64,000 bases of DNA from Symbiodinium sp. CCMP2592 (GCA_905221615.1 CAJNDT010003224.1:472501-536500), one strand, 5' to 3'. Counted from the first letter of the stretch, positions 23,376-34,742 are shown. Notes: generated by a model from the sequence alone, not told the origin. Made by a program: numbers and translations.

Positions 23376-24052
23376 CTCAGGTGTTGTTCCTAGTTGCTCC
23401 TCGGGTTCGGGGTTCACAGTTTGGAGCTTGAGGGCTCGGGGCTGTTCCTGGGCCTCAGGCATTAGGGTTTTGAGTAAACGGTTCAGCGTTTTGGGTCTTT
23501 TCTGCGACAGCTGTCAATGCAGCGAAAGGCGACAGAAGCTGATTGACAGGTAGATGCGCGCTTGCAGACTAAACTAAACCTCCTGAGCCCTCCCTGGACT
23601 CCGCAAAACCTACCATTTCAAGGACTATAAGACTATTACAAAGAAGACATAGTGAGGAATCCGAAAAAGGAAGGTTATTTAGGGTCCAGGTAGACCCTAA
23701 GCGGCACCCTTTTCTGTAAGGGCCAGATGTTGGGATCCCCAGCTTCTAATAGAGGGGGTCGTTTCTATTCATCGGGCGCTCTACAGGTCCATGTACCAAA
23801 CTGGTACTGGGGGTTCAGGGTTTAGGGTATTCTATGGCCTTCAAGAGGACCGTGTTTAGTCTAAGTCGATAAGATAATGTAAACATGTTTGGACCCTGCG
23901 GCTCTGCAACGAGGGTTCGTGAGCGGACAGCCAATACAGCTCAACAATCGCCGAATGACGGGAACTGATAAGCTAGAACAGGGGTTTGAGAGAGATTGTA
24001 GGAACCCCATAAAGGAGTATCAAGGGCACCTGCTTAGGTCCCTACACTCCAA

Positions 24053-24113
24053 ATCTGCCAACAAGCTGCCCATCCCACGTGTCTGGATCTCCTTCACCTA
24101 GCAAAGCTGCAAC
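24053..24113 (-). CDS. Small candidate exon
   Basis: GCTGTTGCAG is followed in phase 1 by LLGEGDPDTWDGQLVGRFGV. The plus strand also has an ORF here, so strand is not certain. Confidence 0.35.
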
Positions 24114-24513
24114 AGCGCCAATTGCACATGCAGGAGTGCAGGAACTATCACTCGGCCTGTGGGTATAACACCTAGCCATGCATCACATCAGACTCTCCCA
24201 GAATGCTCACCACGGACTGTAGTCCGTGATCCTTGGGCCGTAAAACAAAACTAAAACACTACTAGAATAAAGGAGCTCCGGATTCGGAAAGAATCTATCC
24301 TGAGTTCTGCTTGCACAGACCCTTAAAATCCCGCGACGCAAACTCACTCAAGCAAGCACTTTATAAATCGCTAAGCGACTCTAACTGACTCCGAAACAAT
24401 AGCCCCTGCATGCACACACACACGAACCACTAGGCACTCAAACCTTCAATTTGTCACCCTGCCCTCCAACAACACACATTCCTGAGCCCAAGCCCTACCT
24501 TTAAATTTAGGTA

Positions 24514-24624
24514 CCCGAGTGAGCCCAATACCCCTTAATTAAGGAATATGGCTTAAATTATATAGGGCTTGTTTACCATGTTTTTTGCCACATTCCTTAA
24601 TTAAGGGGTATTTTGCTCTCTGGG
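24514..24624. mobile_element. Inverted-repeat element family A, copy 4
   Basis: CCCGAGTGAGCCCAATACCCC to GCTCTCTGGG, TA duplicated on both sides (24512-24513 and 24625-24626). Abuts the exon candidate at 24625-24732. Confidence 0.75.
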
Positions 24625-24732
24625 TAGCCCAAAATCCCAAACCCGCCTCCAAGTCGGTGCGGCTTCGCATCAAAGCATTCACATCCGTGTCATCGCGATA
24701 TCCAAACCTTTGCGCACTTTCTACGGGATTCC
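24625..24732 (-). CDS. Candidate exon abutting an inverted-repeat element
   Basis: The frame reads NPVESAQRFGYRDDTDVN, ALMRSRTDLEAGLGFWAT and ends exactly where the CCCAGAGAGC terminus of the element at 24514-24624 begins. Confidence 0.42.
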
Positions 24733-24751
24733 GAGGGTTCGTTCAGGGTGC

Positions 24752-24853
24752 TAAAATAGGGGCCTTAGTAGTTAGAACAGGTTTTGGGGTATATTCTATG
24801 GTAATAATACGGAACCTTCAAAATAGTACAGGTAATTAATTACTCAGGCCGCT
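24752..24853. mobile_element. Inverted-repeat family B copy
   Basis: ATAGGGGCCTTAGTAGTTAGAACAGG ... TAATTACTCAGGCCGCTATA; diverged core. Confidence 0.55.
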
Positions 24854-25349
24854 ATATTAGGGCTTCGGGTTTCGGTCTCTGTGGCTCCAGGGCTCAGGGC
24901 GTTTTGTGCCTTCGAGCCGGTGCTGGAGTCCTGTGCTACCCGCCTTACTATAGTTCAGGGACGATTACGGTGATTAGAGTTTTCAGAACTGAGTTGAACA
25001 AATACCTAAAGCTAAACCTAAACAAGCCAGTGCTATGGCAGGTTTGGGGTCCCAGAGAACCTTCAGACGAGATGCCTTACAAAGCTATGAAAACCCTGGA
25101 ACTTGCAATTTAAACCCTGTACGCCAAACAAGACTTGCAGAACACACCCTTGAGCCGGAACTTCCCCTTCTTGCTGGATGACCGGTAACCCCAGAAATCA
25201 CAACTGCACTGATTCAACATGCTCTGCAAGGTCTAAGAGTCTAAGCACACCTTGGTGCTAACTCGAAACTTACAGCCCTAAGACTTCAAAAAGCTCAAAG
25301 TAGGCACTATGTACAGTGGTTCTTGTATACTTGGAGGGATACCCAAGAC

Positions 25350-25542
25350 TTGAGAGGAGAGCCGTCATCACCTGAAAATTCAGACTGAAAGTGAAGAGTA
25401 GGATTAACAAATACAAGACATTATAAGGGGCACCAGAACTCAAATATCGATAGTACCCTCTATTCCTTATTTCGGTGCTGCAAGGGACTCCCATTCGTGC
25501 GTGGGGCTCGGAACCAATGCTAGCTGCTCCTGCGCCCATCGG
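25350..25542 (-). CDS. Candidate short exons at 25.5 and 25.37 kb
   Basis: MGAGAASIGSEPHARMGVPC at the upstream end begins with a real ATG. Then a T-rich tract CTTCACTTTCAGTCTGAATTTTCAG, an ideal 3' splice site, precedes VMTALLSSLGYPSKY at 25372. This may be the 5' part of the gene that continues toward 24 kb. Confidence 0.33.
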
Positions 25543-26107
25543 ACCTCTGTGCTGTAGGGCACTGTAGGGCTTACTTAGGCTGTAGGGCGCCTTTTTTGGG
25601 GCGGAGGTGTTCAGGTAGGGTACGGTTTAATAAGGCCCAGAGAGTTTCAGTTGCTCAGGCTTTGAAATTACATTCCACGACGTTAACCCACCTCTTTTGG
25701 CTATGAACGTCAGGGTTCAAGGTCTTCGGTCTGAATTGAGGCGAGTTTCGGGCCAACTAACCGGTAGTAGCCCACTACTTCAGGCCATGGGGACTCTTTT
25801 GAAGGTATCTCTTTGAGCTTCTGAATGATGCAAGGGCTTTAGCATCCAGGTGTGGGGGTTAAGAAGTTTGGGGTTCAGGCACTGCACCGTTCCCCCCGCA
25901 AAGATCCGAGAGTGCCCCTAAGAAGCTGCATTAAGAGGGGTTTGAGGTTTACGATTTGCAGTTCTCTGGTGTGTTGGGCATAAGGGTTTTAATGCTTACG
26001 ACTTTATCGTGAAGCTTACGGTCACTTGCAGGCTGAGGGCACTCATCACGCAACTGCAACTTGACTCTTCCCCCTTGTCAGGCTACTGAAAATGGTTCAG
26101 CCTAAAC

Positions 26108-29100
26108 CTGTGAGTAAGGACGGCTCTTGTGGATATTCAAACTTGGCCCAAGCTTCGATGGCTCTGTTAGCCACCCCAGGCTCCAGCAGCAAAATTTGTC
26201 CTTGAGGTGAGCGCTTCCGGTTTAGGGTTTATATAGGCGGTACTTTAAGAGCTCTGCTTACAGCCTGGAGCTGGACAAGAGCTCTCAGGCTCTCTCCGGG
26301 ATAATACGTACCTGATGGACTTGGCGTCTGGAGTTCGGATGCTGGAACAGCTGCTCTGGTGATGTAGGCCTTGCGAATCGGATCCCAAAACAGAACCCCC
26401 CACGGCTAAGCACGGAATCATGAAGCCTGCAACAGCGACCCTGAGTATGTATCATACATCCTCGGCTGAAGCCTTGTATGCTATCCTAGCCCCCTCGAAC
26501 CTGAACCTCGGGCCCTAAGACACAGCCCTTCAGCCCGAGACCCGAAACCCTGAGCCTCTACAGCCTCGAAACCCTAAACTCGAAACCAACCTAACCTCGA
26601 AACCCGGCCAAACTCGACACCCTTACACCCCCATGAAGTCCCTATAGAAGCCTTCCTACAAAGTCCCCTCATCACAAAATTGGGAGACTCGGGGATGCGG
26701 CGTGCGGGCACTTTTCCTTACATTTGGCCGACATCCGAACAGTCGCAGCCATCAGGGCCCAGGCGGTGCTCAGCCAAATCCCTGAACCCTAAACCCTAAC
26801 CCCTAAACCCCTAAACCCTAAACCCCTAAACCCTAACCCCTAAAAACAGCTTGGAGAGCTCACCAAGTACTTTCGAATCCCCGAAGTCTTACAAGACCCT
26901 CGGGCTCCAATCACCTAAAGTCTGACAAGGCTCCGCCCGGGCGACAGACTCGGACGATTTCATCCAGCGCAACGGCCGGACGCTCCATGGCCTCGTAAGG
27001 AAGTGTAGCTGCGTACATTTAGCATGAAGAAACGGCTTTCTCGACAAAACTGGCACCCATCTGAAAATCCTGCATCGAAACTCTCAGTCTAATCTTTAGC
27101 CTTTAGGGTGCTTAAAGTCTTGACTCGTAGCTAGTTTGCGACTGTAGCGTAGGGTTTCGGATGGCTTAGGGATGAGATTTGAACATACTGAACATCATAA
27201 CGCAAAGGCATCGAAGGATATTCCAGAAGTCGCTTCCTAAGGGTAACCATGCAACGAAGCATGCGTACTTTAGGGCCTCGGGGAGCCTGCCCATGAAAGG
27301 GATTCCCAAAGGATCCTGAGCACGAGGAAAGCGCAACTTAGGGGCTGAGTACCCTGTGGCATTATAGTAGGATTAGATCAAACCCTGAAAGGTTAAAGGC
27401 TACCTACTCAGCTACTAAACCCTAAACCCCATGCAATACAAAGGGCAGGAGTCGTGGCCGGGGCAATTTCGAGCCTGAGCATGAGAGCCCCTGCCTGCCA
27501 AGTCTTCAGGGCTCTAAAGTGCTCAAAACCCCCGAAGCAGCAAATGGGACCGGACTCCCAGCACGGCTGAATGGGACCGAATCTCACTAGCAGTCGAGCG
27601 GCACAAAGGCACAAAGAGCCGAAAACTGCATCAAACGAGTTGTCCTGAGATTCGAAATACGCTTCGGGGTTTTCAGAGTTGCGATTCGGTCAACGAACAT
27701 GTGTATATATGTATATACATAGAAACACACGACATGCACATACGTACATACATGCCTACATGCGCACATATCGCTAACAGTCTACGCAGACCAACACTGC
27801 AATCGAAGCACAGCGACTAGCACTTTTTGTCAACTTCTTGTCTCGCAACCTCATGTCTTTATAGCAGCTGGAAACAAGAATCGCAAACATGCTACACAGG
27901 ATAAGCGTGCGTCAGAATCTATTGACAAGCCTGAAATGAATAAGACTGATACTTTGCTTCCCTGCCGTTCATGACGACCGCCTTACATATGATACTAACC
28001 TGGCGGCATTCGAAGAGAAGTATTCGCAGTCTTAAGCCCCCCATTCCTATAAGCCCTCGAAGCACGACTATAGCTGAAAAAGACAAAATCACAGGAACAT
28101 GATAGTATTGATGCACTGAATAACTCCGTAAGATGATATAGGTGCCTTAATCTATCTAAGTCTGGACCAGAGCTTTAGGGTATGCTTATAGTCACCGTGC
28201 AATCAAAGAAAGACTGTGGGGGGATGCTATCACTCAGGATTCGGACCTTCATCTCCGCGTGCCAGGAACAACAACACTCACCTCGGAACTGCAACCCGTC
28301 ATCCCAACCTCTCCGCAGTCTCGGTCTGACTCCTTAAACTGAAACTTTCACCCTAAGCACCGTAGACCCTGCAAGCCCTAAGCTCTCCACCCCAAGCCCT
28401 AAACTTCTTAAGACCTACATCCTCAACCCTACACCCACCACCCTGAAACCTTCTCCCTAAAGACCCCAATAGCGGGGCCTGAATGACTAAAACAGTTTCC
28501 GGCGTAGACAGCAGTGTCATAAACGCAAGGTTTTAATTAGTATTGGTAATTACGTTGCACCGTAAACCCTTAACCCTAAAACCCTAAAGCCCTAAACCCG
28601 AGAGACCCTGAACACGTTTGATCCCCAGACCAAAACCCCAAACCCTAACCCTAAGGCTCAAGATAGCCCAAAAACCTTGTGTAGTATGGCCTTTGGGCCT
28701 AAAAGCCGTAATATATGAGGCCTTAGAGCCTTAGGGTAACATGAGCCCTAAACCAAAACTAGAATCACCCTGAACCCAGCCGCCGAGAAGGGCAGCTTAT
28801 GGCCATCGGCCCGCAGCACGCGAGCTTCGTATGGCCGGTCCGACAACTTCTCCTAAGCTCAGGGTTTAGGTTTTTCTGCGGTTGAGGGTTTCAGGGGCTT
28901 TAGGTTTGAACTTGTTTTCGGCGCAAGGTCTTACAGAGGTCGTCAGATTTTGAAAACGGAGCGAAAGGTATGAAGGAAACAGAAGAGAATTGTGTTATCA
29001 GTTCTTCTGGCCCCTGTCTTTTTCATGAGTTTGGGCTCAAGCACCACGCTTTCCATTTGAGGTCTTCAGGCTTGAGGTTTGGGGTTCAGGGTTGAAGGCT

Positions 29101-31551
29101 TGTAGGGTGTAGCGTTTATTGGGTTCAGCGTTCAGGGCTAGGGTTTGGAGATTAGGCGACTTTCGTCCTTCCGATTCCGGGTTTGTGCTCATGTAGGGGG
29201 GGTTAGGATCAAGGTAAGGGTTTAGGGTTTGGGGTTTAGGTAAGTTTCAGGGCTTTGCCGCACCTCTTCACTATGGAGACTGGAAGCTACCTTCCCTCAC
29301 TGTGAGCCGTGTACACCCTTCGCCATACACAAAGCTTGAGGGTTCAAGATATCCAGTTTGGTACCAAGAGGGTCCATACATACTCCTACTGTGGAATTCG
29401 GGGGAGTGGTAGTGCATTATGAACCCTCTGCAGTACACTGTTACTAGGCATTCTGGCGACCTCTATCTTATATAGAATCCATCGACTGCTGGAAACCTGA
29501 GTCTTGCACCAAACTCCACAATCGACCTCCCCAAGAACGGTCACCCAACATGCAACACCGTCCAGCCCTTCCACAGAGTCCATCAAACCCTAGAGCCCTA
29601 GACCCCTAAATCCAGGAAGCCCAAACCCCCAAACCCTGTACCCTTGCAGCATTGACCGGCTACCGTATAGTGAACTAAACCCACAGGCCATAAAACCCCT
29701 CCGATTTTGATTTGAAACAACCAGGGAACAAAGTATAAACTTGTATTTCAGAAAGGCTCCTTTAAGGAACAGATCAACACAAGTACTGCAGTATGGCACT
29801 CCAGAACCCTAAACCCTAATCCCCTAAACCCTGCACCCTAAACCCTACTCCCTAAACCTTGCTCCCTAAACCCTAAACCCCTAAACCCTAAACCCCTAAA
29901 CCCTACTCCAGAACCCTACTCCCTAAACCCTGCTCCCTAAACCCTAAACCCCTAAACCCTACTCCAGAACCCTAAACCCTAAAACCCCTAAACCCTAAAC
30001 CAGAACCCCCAGTAATACGATCCAGGGAGCTCGGGCCACCGAAAGCATGGCCTCATTGAGGTCAACGCCCACGTAGCCTCGGACCTCCTTGGACCTGAGC
30101 TTACCCAACCCTAAGGCTCCAAAGAGGATCTTGGGGTTTAGGGTTTAGGGTTTAGGGTTCAGGGTTTAGGGGTTTAGGGTTTAGGGAGCAAGGTTTAGGG
30201 AGTAGGGTTTAGGGTTTAGGGGGGCTTACCCTATAAGGCTCCAAAGAGGGTCTTGGGCCTTGTGGGCGAGGGTTTGGGCTTTGGGGGCTAAGGTTCGGGA
30301 TCTCACTACGAGGGTCCAGGAGCATTAGGGAATGCTCAAAATAGCACCAAAAGCCTTATGTAGTATGGTCTTTGGGCCTAAAAGCCTTAAGATATGAGTC
30401 CTTAGAGCCTGAAGGTTTAGGGGTTTAGCGGCTTGGGAGTTTGGAGGATACGGGGTTTAGGGGATCAGGGGTTTATAGGGTTTCACAGGATAAGGGGTTT
30501 AGGGGATCAGTGGTGCAGCGCTTCATTGAGACTTGATTGTACCGGGCTCTTGAAATCCACTTACTAAGCCCCTGATCCTTCCAAGCGCACCTAAACTCTC
30601 CTAAACGCAATACAAAGCCCTACTCAAAACCTCTATACAAACTCTGGGAGCTCCTTTGTATTAACCTTTATCAACTCATTAAAAAAAACCCTAAAACGTG
30701 GCGAACCGAAAACAAAAACACACATAAGATCCTTCAAGCACAGATCAGGCTGAGGCTCTGCTCCAGCGCTTCGAAGCAGCGGCCGGTGCCCACTGCAACT
30801 TCCAGCACCTGGCTTGCAGGGCGTAGGGTTCAAGGGTTTTAGTGTTTAAGGGCTTTAGGGCTATAGGATTTAGGGGTTAGAGGGTTTAGGGTTTAATTTG
30901 AGGGCTTAAATTCAGGGTTTAGGGTTTGGGATCCACCCTTAGGCTCCTTGTCTAAATAGTATACGCCTATATGGGTACTTTAAGGCACAAGTATCTACCA
31001 TACGGGTACGTGGACCCTTTGGGCCAGGGTTCCGACGTGAGGCCAAAAGGGGGTTAAGGGGGCTGTTGGCTTACTAGACCCAAGAGAAACCTAGGAACAA
31101 AAAGGGTGCCCCTTTTGGCTTAATTAATGGGGCTGTAACCGGGACCCTAAAAAAGGAATAAGGGCCTATTCTAGGTCCTAGCTTAGGATCTCTAGGAGTT
31201 AAGCCTCGTTACAGGGTTGCACTCAGGGAATTTGCGTTTGATGTCTTCAGCTCTGTCCTCTGTCTTGGATGTTGTTGTGAGCCTGCTGCAAATCGAGCTC
31301 CATAAGCCCTCGATTTCGTTACTGGACAGGGTACCAACATGGCTCCAATGCGGACAACGAACAGTCCAGGCCATTACAAGTCCTACGTGTGGCTGCAATA
31401 ACCGATTGTTCTAGGGGTTAAGATATATATCCGAACAAACAAAGGGTTATAATGTGGGCCTTAGGGCTGCACTCAAAGTCCTTTGGAAATGTGCCTCACC
31501 CTTCAGCGAGTTCGGCCGCAGAAGCTCCAGCCGGAACTTGTTGGCGATTCC
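26108..31551 (-). CDS. Class I SAM-dependent methyltransferase (OMS1/UbiE-like), at least 7 exons
   Basis: Exons recognised: 31551-31500, 31282-31205, 30812-30770, 30099-30031, 28852-28781, 26991-26934 and 26200-26108. The frame gives SQVLEVAVGTGRCFE (motif I, the SAM-binding GxGxG variant), LRSKEVRGYVGVDLNEAML then SVAR (motif II, acidic D), EKLSDRPYEARVLRADGHKL then PF (motif with D before LPF), MERPAVALDEIVRVCRPGG (motif III region) and QILLLEPGVANRAIEAW. The two most N-terminal exons encode a basic or helical lead-in (TTTSKTEDRAEDIKRKFPE). Donors include AG|GC, GAA|GC, CGA|GC, GCG|GC, GGCG|GA and G|GT; phases agree across the joins. A short exon carrying the usual 'FDxVvxxFgLCS' between 28781 and 26991 was not found. 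Order and spacing of motifs are those of UbiE/COQ5/OMS1-type methyltransferases. The substrate is unknown; mitochondrial location is only a guess from OMS1. Confidence 0.8.
26782..26848 (+). repeat. Telomere-like array
   Basis: CCCTAAACCCTAACCCCTAAACCCC, low divergence, within a methyltransferase intron. Confidence 0.85.
27335..27417. mobile_element. Inverted-repeat family F, shortened copy
   Basis: TTAGGGGCTGAGTACCC ... GAAAGGTTAAAGGCTACCTACTCAGCTACTAA. Confidence 0.6.
28657..28737. mobile_element. Inverted-repeat family G copy
   Basis: AAGATAGCCCAAAAACCTTGTGTAGTATGGCCTTTGGGCCTAAAAGCCGTAATATATGAGGCC. Confidence 0.6.
29708..29813 (+). repeat. Dispersed repeat shared with 56.66-56.76 kb
   Basis: GAAACAACCAGGGAACAAAGTATA ... 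TTCAGAAAGGCTCCTTTAAGGAACAGATC ... ATGGCACTCCAGAACCC is about 75 percent identical by eye to 56660-56763 and runs directly into CCCTAAA filler. Confidence 0.6.
29802..30005 (+). repeat. Interstitial telomere-like array (CCCTAAA variants)
   Basis: CCCTAAACCCTAATCCCCTAAACCC with a higher-order unit ...CCCTACTCCCTAAACC(C/T)TGCTCC... repeated about three times. Followed within 120 bp by an array in the opposite orientation (30130-30220), giving a large imperfect palindrome. Lies in the methyltransferase intron between 30812 and 28852. Confidence 0.9.
30130..30222 (-). repeat. Telomere-like array (TTTAGGG), opposite orientation to the 29.8 kb array
   Basis: TTTAGGGTTTAGGGTTCAGGG ... GGAGCAAGGTTTAGGGAGTAGGG. 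Its GGAGCAAGG and GGAGTAGGG variants are the complement of CCTTGCTCC and CCCTACTCC in the facing array. Confidence 0.85.
30338..30414. mobile_element. Inverted-repeat family G copy
   Basis: AAATAGCACCAAAAGCCTTATGTAGTATGGTCTTTGGGCCTAAAAGCCTTAAGATATGAGTCC. Confidence 0.65.
30942..31023. mobile_element. Inverted-repeat family H copy
   Basis: GTCTAAATAGTATACGCCTATATGGGTACTTTAAGG CACAAGTATCTACCATACGGGTACGTGGACCCTTTGGG. Confidence 0.55.
31073..31186. mobile_element. Inverted-repeat family I copy
   Basis: TTACTAGACCCAAGAGAAACCTAGGAACAAAAAGGGTGCCCC ... AGGAATAAGGGCCTATTCTAGGTCCTAG. Confidence 0.7.
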
Positions 31552-31997
31552 CTCCGGCGAATATCGATGGTTTAGTGCTCATGCCAAACCCTGATTCTTA
31601 TGGCCTGTGCATCTTTGCGAACCCTACACATCTCAAACTCCAGACCGTATTATACCTCAATATTTAATACATACCCTGATTTCAAGACGACCGCACAGAC
31701 AAGCAGGTTTTAGTAGGCTATAAGGCACGCAGTCTACGACTCAGCCTAGGGCTTTGGCGCTGAGGGGATTCCCTTCAGCCCCTACTATGCAGGTCTAGGG
31801 TTTCGGGTTTAGAGATGCTCAGAGTTTATAAGGCTTCGGGATTAGAGTTTAGGGCTTTGGGGTCTAGAGGTGTCAGGAGTTTACATTGTGTTCAGGGTTT
31901 TGGGTTATGGGGTAGAGGCGCCTTCGTCAGTCTCAGCGGGCTCTTTACGGATCTTGTTGCCTTGGCTTTATATGCATGTGGTTGGACTGGGGGGGTG

Positions 31998-32030
31998 TAG
32001 TCGTCAGGCGTAGTCGTCAGGCGTAGTCTT
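31998..32030. repeat. 13-bp tandem repeat
   Basis: GTAGTCGTCAGGC twice plus a third partial unit. Confidence 0.85.
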
Positions 32031-32369
32031 GCTTTCTTACTCCTAAACCCAAAGCCTGGTTAGACCAGCACCATATTCTTGTAGAATCTCTATGCCGAAA
32101 ATCTGAACTCTGAAGTAGGTGTGTGTATTTGGGTCCGAGCGCAAACGCCTGATGCCCTAAAGCCTGAAGTAAAGTTTAGAGTATAAGGGCCCCAACACTG
32201 TTTATGAATATAGGTAACTCGAAAAGACGGAAATATACGGAGATCAGGAGTATCCCAAACTGCGACTTAGCTACAGTCAGAAACCAACATCCCGCACGCC
32301 AAGCCGCAAAACCGGCAAAGCCAAAACAGCAAAACTAGTAAACCCCTAGCCTAAGCCCTAATCCTTGAT

Positions 32370-32490
32370 TGGGTAAGAGTCGGAAAATGCTGGAGGGCCT
32401 TCTCCAGAGGTTGCACTCCCTCGTCGTAGCTTGGCGCCATCCAAGTGTAAACCTTTGTTGGGGCGCAGCAGCCCTCGAAGGTTTGCTTCG
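32370..32490 (-). CDS. Candidate exon
   Basis: The frame reads KQTFEGCCAPTKVYTWMAPS, YDEGVQPLEKALQHFP. The alternative frames are open too, but this one has the most protein-like composition. Confidence 0.33.
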
Positions 32491-32627
32491 CGTCTTGAGG
32501 TCTGTGAGGAGGTCGCATGGGGCTACGGGTTGCAGGATCACCCAACCATAAAACCCTCAAACCTGAATACTCAATGCCAAAACCATGCAGGAACCCGAAT
32601 TATGCCATGCACTCTCAATCGGAGGGC

Positions 32628-32785
32628 ATGAGGTGGCCCACACAGTCAGCAGATGCGGAGTACAGGTATCGGATCTCTGGGAGATCGCCGAGTTCCGGCA
32701 TGGATGCACCCTGCCCCTGCCACCCTACCCTAGTGGACGCATGAGACGTGCATGTCAACCCTGTCACAAGGCATATTATGAAAGA
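32628..32785 (-). CDS. Candidate exon with stop TGA
   Basis: GTGACAG is followed by a frame ending MPELGDLPEIRYLYSASADC, VGHLMPSD-TGA. The plus strand carries a 77-codon ORF (GRMRRACQPCHKAYYERAAK), so the strand is uncertain. Confidence 0.3.
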
Positions 32786-32904
32786 GCAGCTAAGAACAGC
32801 ATGCCGTTATATAGATAATTAGATTAGAGCCCCCCTCTCGTGACACTGAAAAGGATCTTCATTCCAAAATGCCAGAGCCCTCATTATCCCATTATGGGAG
32901 GCGT

Positions 32905-33001
32905 AAGCTTCAGACGAAGTCCTGCATGCAGGGGGCATCCATGCGCTGCGATTCTGTCGGTCGGCCGTACTTCTGGATGAAACGGTTCGCACGCTCCTGA
33001 G
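32905..33001 (-). CDS. Candidate exon
   Basis: GACCTCAG is followed by ERANRFIQKYGRPTESQRMD, APCMQDFV. A long basic frame precedes it. No family recognised. Confidence 0.38.
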
Positions 33002-33699
33002 GTCTTCTTTTTCGGGGTGCCAGTCTCATGCGTCCAAGCCCGGCAATTGGAGGCTTGGGGTATCCGGGTAGGGGCTTGGGCTTTTTGAAATCTTCCCAGG
33101 GTTTCAAAATTCAATCTGATTTACTCCCGGTTCTGTCGGTTTCTGTGCCCTCCCTCTCCATTTCTCTCGACCTACCTTCCTGAGCCGAACGAGAAATAGG
33201 ATCAGAGCATAGCCTTCAAGCTGTCGGAAGGGTATAGGCTTTAGCTTCTTGGGGCATTGGGGCTCGAAGAGCTACCCAAAGCCGTAGCCTTCAGTCAAGC
33301 CCTCATCGAGTCGCGGCCCCAGGCGTCGGCTGCAGATATAGGACACCGCCAAGAATCCAACAGGTTTCTTCGTTGTCTTTTGGAGCTATATACCAGAAAT
33401 ATCAAAGGCCCCACTTTGTCTTTCATGTTGGCTTTGGCACATAAGACTTCACCAGACTGCCGAAGAACCCCAACAAGCAGCTGCATATGCCGCAGGCAGA
33501 AGACATGCAATTGCTGACAATACTTTTTCGATTCCCCATATAATTACTGTATAATTGACCACCCACACCCTTCTAGACAGTCCGATGTGTATGCTTCCTA
33601 ACATCCTGAAAATGGGCTGATGCCGATCCTGAGTACCCCTGCACGAAGTATTTGGCATGGGTCTTGAAGCATCAAGTATCACAAAGCCCTAACCCAAAG

Positions 33700-33803
33700 G
33701 GCCCAAAGGACCCAAAATCAGGTACTTGGGTTTGGGATAGTAGTTATGTAGGTTACTGCTTTTGAGAGTATATGATAATTGGGTACTTGGACCCTTAGGG
33801 TAA
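33700..33803. mobile_element. Inverted-repeat family H-related copy
   Basis: GGGCCCAAAGGACCCAAAATCAGGTACTTGGG ... ATAATTGGGTACTTGGACCCTTAGGGT. Confidence 0.5.
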
Positions 33804-34020
33804 GCTGAAGCAGTGTTGAAACCCTGAACCCCAAACTCTTGAGACTACTGTTTAGTGGATGCACTTTAAAGTTATGTAGACAGGTAGCTAGTAAATACGG
33901 CAACCGATCATAATAGGGCTGCGCAAATAAGGGCTATCAATTTAAAGAACGGTGGAGCATTATTCAGGGGTCTACATTGCTGCATCAGGGTTCAGGGTTG
34001 AGGGTATCCTGCGAGAAAGC

Positions 34021-34152
34021 CTTGTTGGACTCCCAAGGGTCCTCCTCCTTGGCGAAAAACCAATGGTATGTCCTCGACATACCCCATAAGGTGATGCCCT
34101 GAACAGCGCCGACGGTCGCCACTGCACCGGCTGCATGATACCATCTGTAGCC
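34021..34152 (-). CDS. Exon of a small membrane-protein-like gene
   Basis: CACGACAG is followed in phase 0 by 44 codons: GYRWYHAAGAVATVGAVQGI, then TLWGMSRTYHWFFAKEED, then PWESNK. The exon ends AAG|GCTTTC, a GC donor. The Ala/Gly-rich segment with an aromatic border looks like one membrane helix followed by an acidic tail, as in small organelle membrane subunits. No family assigned. Ends are well defined, so the exon itself is fairly secure. Confidence 0.55.
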
Positions 34153-34742
34153 CTGTCGTGTCCCGACAGTTTTGAAGTTCAGCAGTTCAGGAGTTTAGGG
34201 TTTAGTGGTTGATGGGGTTATCTTAACTGAACTGCCATCAACTGCCATGCCCCCGGAGAGTGCAAATCTCATACTTCAATTTCAGGGCTGTGGGTTAAAG
34301 AGTTCAAGCTCTACATCGCTCATTGCAGGGCTTTGTTGCGATTTCAGACCCTACAGGGTTTTCACATTTACGAGCTTGCACCGTGAAGGAGCTATGGATC
34401 TGAACTAAGTCGTGACACATCGGATTGGTCATTCTAGGACCGTTATTACCCCGAGGGTTTAATGATTGGCTGCAGCAGGCCGTCTGCTGGACTGTGTAGA
34501 AAAAATGTCTCTGAGCGACGCTGGATTCAGCAGAATTGCAAGCGACAAGACCCGTCCAGTGATGGCATGACAGCAGGGACCGCAGTATGGACTAGACTAC
34601 ATCGTATTCCCAGCCATGTTCGCCACGCACACACACGCAAGCTTCCTAAGCTACGTTGTGCTGAATGGTGAGCGAACTCGGATGTTAGATCGGGCTTACT
34701 GTAACCAACGCTGCGTCAGCTCCATGTACGGTTGGTGTAAGG

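Larger units (their letters stand above)
31552..34020. other. Mixed: upstream of the methyltransferase, candidate exons and repeats
   Basis: Between the candidate exons listed at 32370-33001 lie telomere-like filler, the 13-bp tandem repeat and a family H copy. A short candidate (ADAWGRDSMR after CTGCAG) is at 33331-33297. Nothing shows where the methyltransferase starts. Confidence 0.35.

Noticed and set aside
26312..26781. Two exon candidates (26781-26722 reading DLAEHRLGPDGCDCSDVGQ with a GTAAGG donor, and 26369-26312 with a GTACGT donor) that even join in phase.
   Set aside because: They lie inside the intron that must separate VRVCRPGG (26991-26934) from QILLLEPG (26200-26108), whose join is exact and matches the methyltransferase family. 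They show how easily false exons look real here, so anonymous exons are given low confidence.
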